A program made the translations under genes and the position numbers. The notes beneath the pieces were generated by a model. It was given only the letters and a program-made list of their open reading frames with translations, had not been told where the DNA came from and made no database searches. A DNA stretch of 7,493 bases, taken from Chloroflexota bacterium (lineage in GTDB: Bacteria > Chloroflexota > FW602-bin22 > JAMCYS01). The DNA lies in NCBI GenBank assembly GCA_021847625.1, contig JAJZQK010000144.1, positions 1 to 7,493 on the forward strand, read 5' to 3'. Positions within the stretch are counted from its first letter, which is position 1, and every line of letters starts with the position of its first letter. This document shows positions 4,920-7,493 of this stretch, in pieces.

Positions 4920-7160
4920 CTACTCGTAGCGCAGGGCTTCTACCGGGCGCAGGTTGGTGGCGCGCCAGGCGGGGTAGAGGCCGCCCAGCGTGCCCAGCGC
5001 GAGGGCCAACACCAGCACCTCGGCGAAGAGGCGCGGGGAGAAGGCAGGCGCGAGCATGTAGCCGAAGGTCGGCTCCAGCAGCAATAGGTAGTTCAGACCG
5101 ACGCCCAGCCCCGTGCCGAGCACGGCGCTGATGAGGCTCAGGGCCACCGACTCGACCAGCACCATGCCGAGGATGCGCCGCCGCCGCCAGCCCAGCGCCC
5201 GCAGCACGCCCACCTCCTGCGTCCGCTCGAACACGCTCATCAGCATCGCGTTCATCATCACGATGCCGCCGACGATCAACGTGATTAGCACGAGGGCGTT
5301 GATCGACGCCTCCATGATCCGCATCTCCTGCAGCCTGTCGCCGAGCGAGCTCATGGGGACGACGGCGAGCTCGGGGAAGTCGGCCTCCATCTGCCTTGCT
5401 ATCTCGTCGGCGCGGCCGGCGTCGTTCAGCGTGATGCCGATGAACGACATCTGCCGCGGCCGGCCGAGCATCTGCTGGGCGTCGGTCAGCGACATCGTGC
5501 CCCCGGCGTCCTCGTAGACCGAGCCGTTCTCGTAGATGCCCACTATCCGATAGCGGGAGCCGCTCAGTTGGAGCGTGTCGCCCACTGTCTTCTTCAGACC
5601 GTTGGCCGCGAAGCGCCCGAGGAGAATCTCCCGGGGCCGTTCCAGCATCCGCCCATCCGTCAGGCGGTAGCCCTCGGCGTAATCCTCGTTCGGGTCAATG
5701 CCGAAGACGAAGAAGTACGGCAGCCCGGGGGCGGCGGTCATGCCGAACACCTGCTTGGCGACCGACTTCACCTCCGGCCGGCGGGCGATCAGGTCGGCGA
5801 CCCGCTCGTCGACGGTCGAGACCGTGACCTCCGAGGCATCCGCCTGCTGCGCCATTAGGTCCATCTGGCCGGTGTTGAGGAACTTGCTGTACATAACCAC
5901 GAACCCGTCGGCCATGGCCATGAGGGCGACGATGAAGCCCACGCCGATGCCGACGCCGGCCACCGTGACGAAGGTGCGCGTCGGCCGCCGCCAGAGGTTG
6001 CGCAGCGCCGTGCCCCCGAAGAGGCGGGCCAGCGCCCGCGTCTTGCCGCCCAGGTTGCCGCCCGCCCCGCTCTCGTAGCGCATGGCCTCCACCGGCTCCA
6101 GGCGCGAGGCCCGCCAGGCGGGGTAGATTCCCCCGATGGTGCCGAGCAGGAGGGCGATGACCAGCGCCTGCACGAACAGCGCGGGGGAGAGGCTGTGGCC
6201 GACCATCGACGACACCGACGGCGAGAGGCGCGTGAGCTCGACGAGGCCCACGCCCAGGGCGAGGCCAAGGACGCCGCCGCCCAGGGCGAGGACGAGCGAC
6301 TCGCCGAACAGAAGGCCGATGACGCGTCGCCGCCGCCAGCCGACGGCCCGCAGCACGCCAATCTCGCGCGTGCGCTCGAAAACGCTCATCAGGGTGGTGT
6401 TCATCATGCCCAGGCCGCCGACGAGGACGGCGAAGATGCCGAGGAACCAGCCGAACGAGCGCGTCATGTCCATGACCTCGCTCTGCTGCGTGCGCTCGCC
6501 CGCGCGGGTGGCGGCCAGCTCGGGGTACGTCGTCTCGATTTGCTGCTTGATCTCGTCGATGCGCCGCTTGTCGGCGACCTGGACGCCGTAGTAGCTGACC
6601 TGGTTGCGCTTGTCGAAGGCCCGCTGAGCGTCCTCCAGGGTCATCACCGCGCCGTTGTCCTCGAAGGAGACGCCCGTTTCGTAGATGCCGACGATGTCGT
6701 AGGAGCGGTCGTAGATGCGGAAGGTGTCGCCGACCTCTTTCTTGTAGTTCTCGGCCGTGCTCGACCCCAGCAGTAGCTGGCGGCGGCCGGACAGCGGCTG
6801 GCCGGCGATGATGCGGTAATGGCGGATGGCGAAGCCGCGCGCGTCCTCGCCCTTGACGACGAAGTAGGGGGTGTCCTCCATCTGGAGGACGCCCGTCACC
6901 GTGCCGGTGACCTCCGTCACCCCAGGCATCTGCTTGAGGCTTACCCCGACTTGGTCGTCGACGACGCTGATGAGGCCCATGACGGCGTCCTTCTGCACCA
7001 CCATGAGGTCGGCGTCGGCCACGGAGAGGGTCCCCGAGAAGCCGTCGGCCATGCCCTCGCCGAAGGCCGAGAGGGCGACGACGGCCGCCACGCCGACGGC
7101 GATGCCGAGCATCGTCAGCAGCGTGCGCGTGCGGCGGCGCCAGAGGTTACTGAAGATCAT
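4920..7160 (-). CDS. ABC transporter permease, MacB/FtsX type, two fused permease units
   Basis: This 746-residue inner-membrane protein consists of two complete MacB-like units: residues 1-363 and 384-746, joined by a Gly-rich 20-residue linker. Each has TM1 (about 13-34), a large extracytoplasmic MacB periplasmic-core domain (about 40-232), then three membrane segments with the FtsX signature (about 236-347), giving eight TM helices. Hallmarks occur twice, always 383 residues apart: LWRRRTRT (6) and LWRRPTRT (389); VGDT (143 and 526); VFERTREIGVLRAVGW (260) and VFERTQEVGVLRALGW (643); YPAWRA (346 and 729). Such proteins work as mechanotransmitters or lipoprotein, peptide or lipid exporters with a separate MacB/LolD-like ATPase; no ATPase domain is in this protein or elsewhere in the window. 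One chain would supply both transmembrane halves that usually come from a homo- or heterodimer. The start at 7160 is chosen because it gives the canonical N-terminus MIFSNLWRRRTRT and has GAGGGGGG seven bases upstream; a 98-residue extension to 7454 looks non-coding. Substrate unknown. Confidence 0.92.
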   Translation of the reverse strand: MIFSNLWRRRTRTLLTMLGIAVGVAAVVALSAFGEGMADGFSGTLSVADADLMVVQKDAVMGLISVVDDQVGVSLKQMPGVTEVTGTVTGVLQMEDTPYFVVKGEDARGFAIRHYRIIAGQPLSGRRQLLLGSSTAENYKKEVGDTFRIYDRSYDIVGIYETGVSFEDNGAVMTLEDAQRAFDKRNQVSYYGVQVADKRRIDEIKQQIETTYPELAATRAGERTQQSEVMDMTRSFGWFLGIFAVLVGGLGMMNTTLMSVFERTREIGVLRAVGWRRRRVIGLLFGESLVLALGGGVLGLALGVGLVELTRLSPSVSSMVGHSLSPALFVQALVIALLLGTIGGIYPAWRASRLEPVEAMRYESGAGGNLGGKTRALARLFGGTALRNLWRRPTRTFVTVAGVGIGVGFIVALMAMADGFVVMYSKFLNTGQMDLMAQQADASEVTVSTVDERVADLIARRPEVKSVAKQVFGMTAAPGLPYFFVFGIDPNEDYAEGYRLTDGRMLERPREILLGRFAANGLKKTVGDTLQLSGSRYRIVGIYENGSVYEDAGGTMSLTDAQQMLGRPRQMSFIGITLNDAGRADEIARQMEADFPELAVVPMSSLGDRLQEMRIMEASINALVLITLIVGGIVMMNAMLMSVFERTQEVGVLRALGWRRRRILGMVLVESVALSLISAVLGTGLGVGLNYLLLLEPTFGYMLAPAFSPRLFAEVLVLALALGTLGGLYPAWRATNLRPVEALRYE
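4923..6011 (-). repeat. Second unit of the internal permease duplication
   Basis: These 1089 bases encode residues 384-746 and align with 6072-7160 without net insertion or deletion at any landmark I checked (1149-base offset). The similarity is still visible in DNA around the FERT..GVLRA..GW segment and at the last 20 codons. The unit ends on Glu746 directly before the stop codon, exactly matching Glu363 of the first unit. Confidence 0.85.
6072..7160 (-). repeat. First unit of the internal permease duplication
   Basis: These 1089 bases encode residues 1-363, a self-sufficient MacB-like permease of the usual single-unit size. The sequence 6012-6071 encodes the linker (residues 364-383) to the second unit. 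Confidence 0.85.
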
Positions 7161-7167
7161 CGCGTGT

Positions 7168-7175
7168 CCCCCCTC
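7168..7175 (-). promoter_or_regulatory. Ribosome binding site that fixes the permease start
   Basis: GAGGGGGG on the minus strand lies seven bases before the ATG at 7158-7160, an ideal spacing. It supports this start over the far-upstream ATG at 7454. Confidence 0.75.
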
Positions 7176-7214
7176 GGATAAGGCAGTGCCCGGGCCGGGC
7201 CTTGCGCTTGCCGT

Positions 7215-7242
7215 ATTGTACCATGCCCGCCTGCCGGCACAA
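7215..7242 (-). promoter_or_regulatory. Candidate extended -10 promoter for the permease gene
   Basis: On the minus strand TGGTACAAT gives a -10 hexamer TACAAT (7215-7220) with the extended TGn element. A weak -35, TTGTGC (7237-7242), lies 16 bases upstream. Transcription would begin near 7208, leaving a leader of about 50 bases that contains the ribosome binding site. Confidence 0.5.
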
Positions 7243-7256
7243 CCCGCCGGCAGGTG
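7228..7256. promoter_or_regulatory. 11-bp palindrome overlapping the -35 region
   Basis: CCTGCCGGC (7230-7238) and GCCGGCAGG (7246-7254) are perfect complements around a 7-base centre; a G-T wobble and a C-G pair extend the stem to 7228-7256. It covers the proposed -35 hexamer, so a dimeric regulator binding here would block the promoter. It could equally be a dispersed extragenic palindrome or the end hairpin of an upstream minus-strand gene. Confidence 0.45.
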
Positions 7257-7493
7257 AGGGGAGCGCGAACGGGAGGCAGGCGAGGGGGCGTGAGGCGAGC
7301 GACGGCCGTCAACCAAGTGAGAGGGACGTCCTATGCCTGCCCAAATGGTATTGGCGCAAGCGATTGCTTGGCCGTAGGGGCTACCGGTGACCGGAGGAAG
7401 TCCCGCAACGCGGGGCGGTCGCCCCCCCTCGTCCCTGGCCACTGTTCGTGCCATGGTCGCAGGCCATCATATGGCACCGGCCATCGTCATCCC

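Larger units (their letters stand above)
7161..7493. other. Upstream region of the permease gene, no gene seen
   Basis: The 333 bases hold the permease ribosome binding site, a promoter-like site and a strong palindrome, all within the first 95 bases. From 7257 to the end I see only small GC-rich stems (for example CAAGC/GCTTG at 7357-7370 and CCCGC/GCGGG at 7402-7414). The minus-strand frame open to 7454 gives an Arg/Pro/Ser-rich translation without family features. A plus-strand frame could start at 7453 or 7471 and run off the window, but fourteen codons or fewer cannot be judged. Confidence 0.55.

Noticed and set aside
7161..7454. A 98-residue N-terminal extension of the permease starting at 7454.
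   Set aside because: The extension is Arg/Pro/Ser-rich, spans the promoter-like site and palindrome, and has no signal or membrane segment; the start at 7160 has an ideal ribosome binding site.
7453..7493. A possible plus-strand gene start (ATG at 7453 or 7471) running off the window.
   Set aside because: Fourteen codons or fewer with no good ribosome binding site cannot support a gene call.

Overview
This GC-rich window comes from a bacterial chromosome, probably an uncultured or metagenome-assembled anaerobe or facultative anaerobe. The C-terminus of a glycyl radical enzyme (an oxygen-sensitive family), a cobalamin-type radical SAM protein and a bacterial P3A-type proton ATPase fit such a lineage, for example Chloroflexota. 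No rRNA, tRNA or marker gene is present, so the taxonomy is a weak inference. There is no phage, CRISPR or transposase gene.

Layout: (1) 1-348, plus strand: the 3' end of a glycyl radical enzyme gene, with the radical-bearing motif intact. (2) 349-467: a short convergent gap holding an imperfect inverted repeat. (3) 468-2798, minus strand: a complete P-type ATPase with all catalytic motifs, of the plasma-membrane H+-ATPase type. (4) 2799-2998: a gap with two near-perfect GC-rich inverted repeats, one in the ATPase leader and one just after the next gene's stop. (5) 2999-4312, minus strand: a B12-binding-domain radical SAM protein of unknown substrate. (6) 4313-4919: about 600 bases without a convincing gene, containing a plausible promoter, a long potentially structured leader, and a cluster of short palindromes resembling a REP/MITE-like element. 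(7) 4920-7160, minus strand: a 746-residue MacB/FtsX-type ABC permease made of two full permease units of 363 residues each, in exact register, joined by a 20-residue linker. (8) 7161-7493: its upstream region, with a good ribosome binding site, an extended -10 promoter and a strong palindrome overlapping the -35 region.

The genes do not form an obvious pathway. The three minus-strand genes are separated by 200 and 607 bases carrying hairpins and promoter-like sites, so they are probably separate transcription units. No ATPase subunit for the permease and no activating enzyme for the glycyl radical enzyme lie in the window. The most notable items are the exactly registered tandem permease, the palindrome cluster at 4681-4866, and the inverted repeats next to gene starts. 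I see no clear new multi-gene system.
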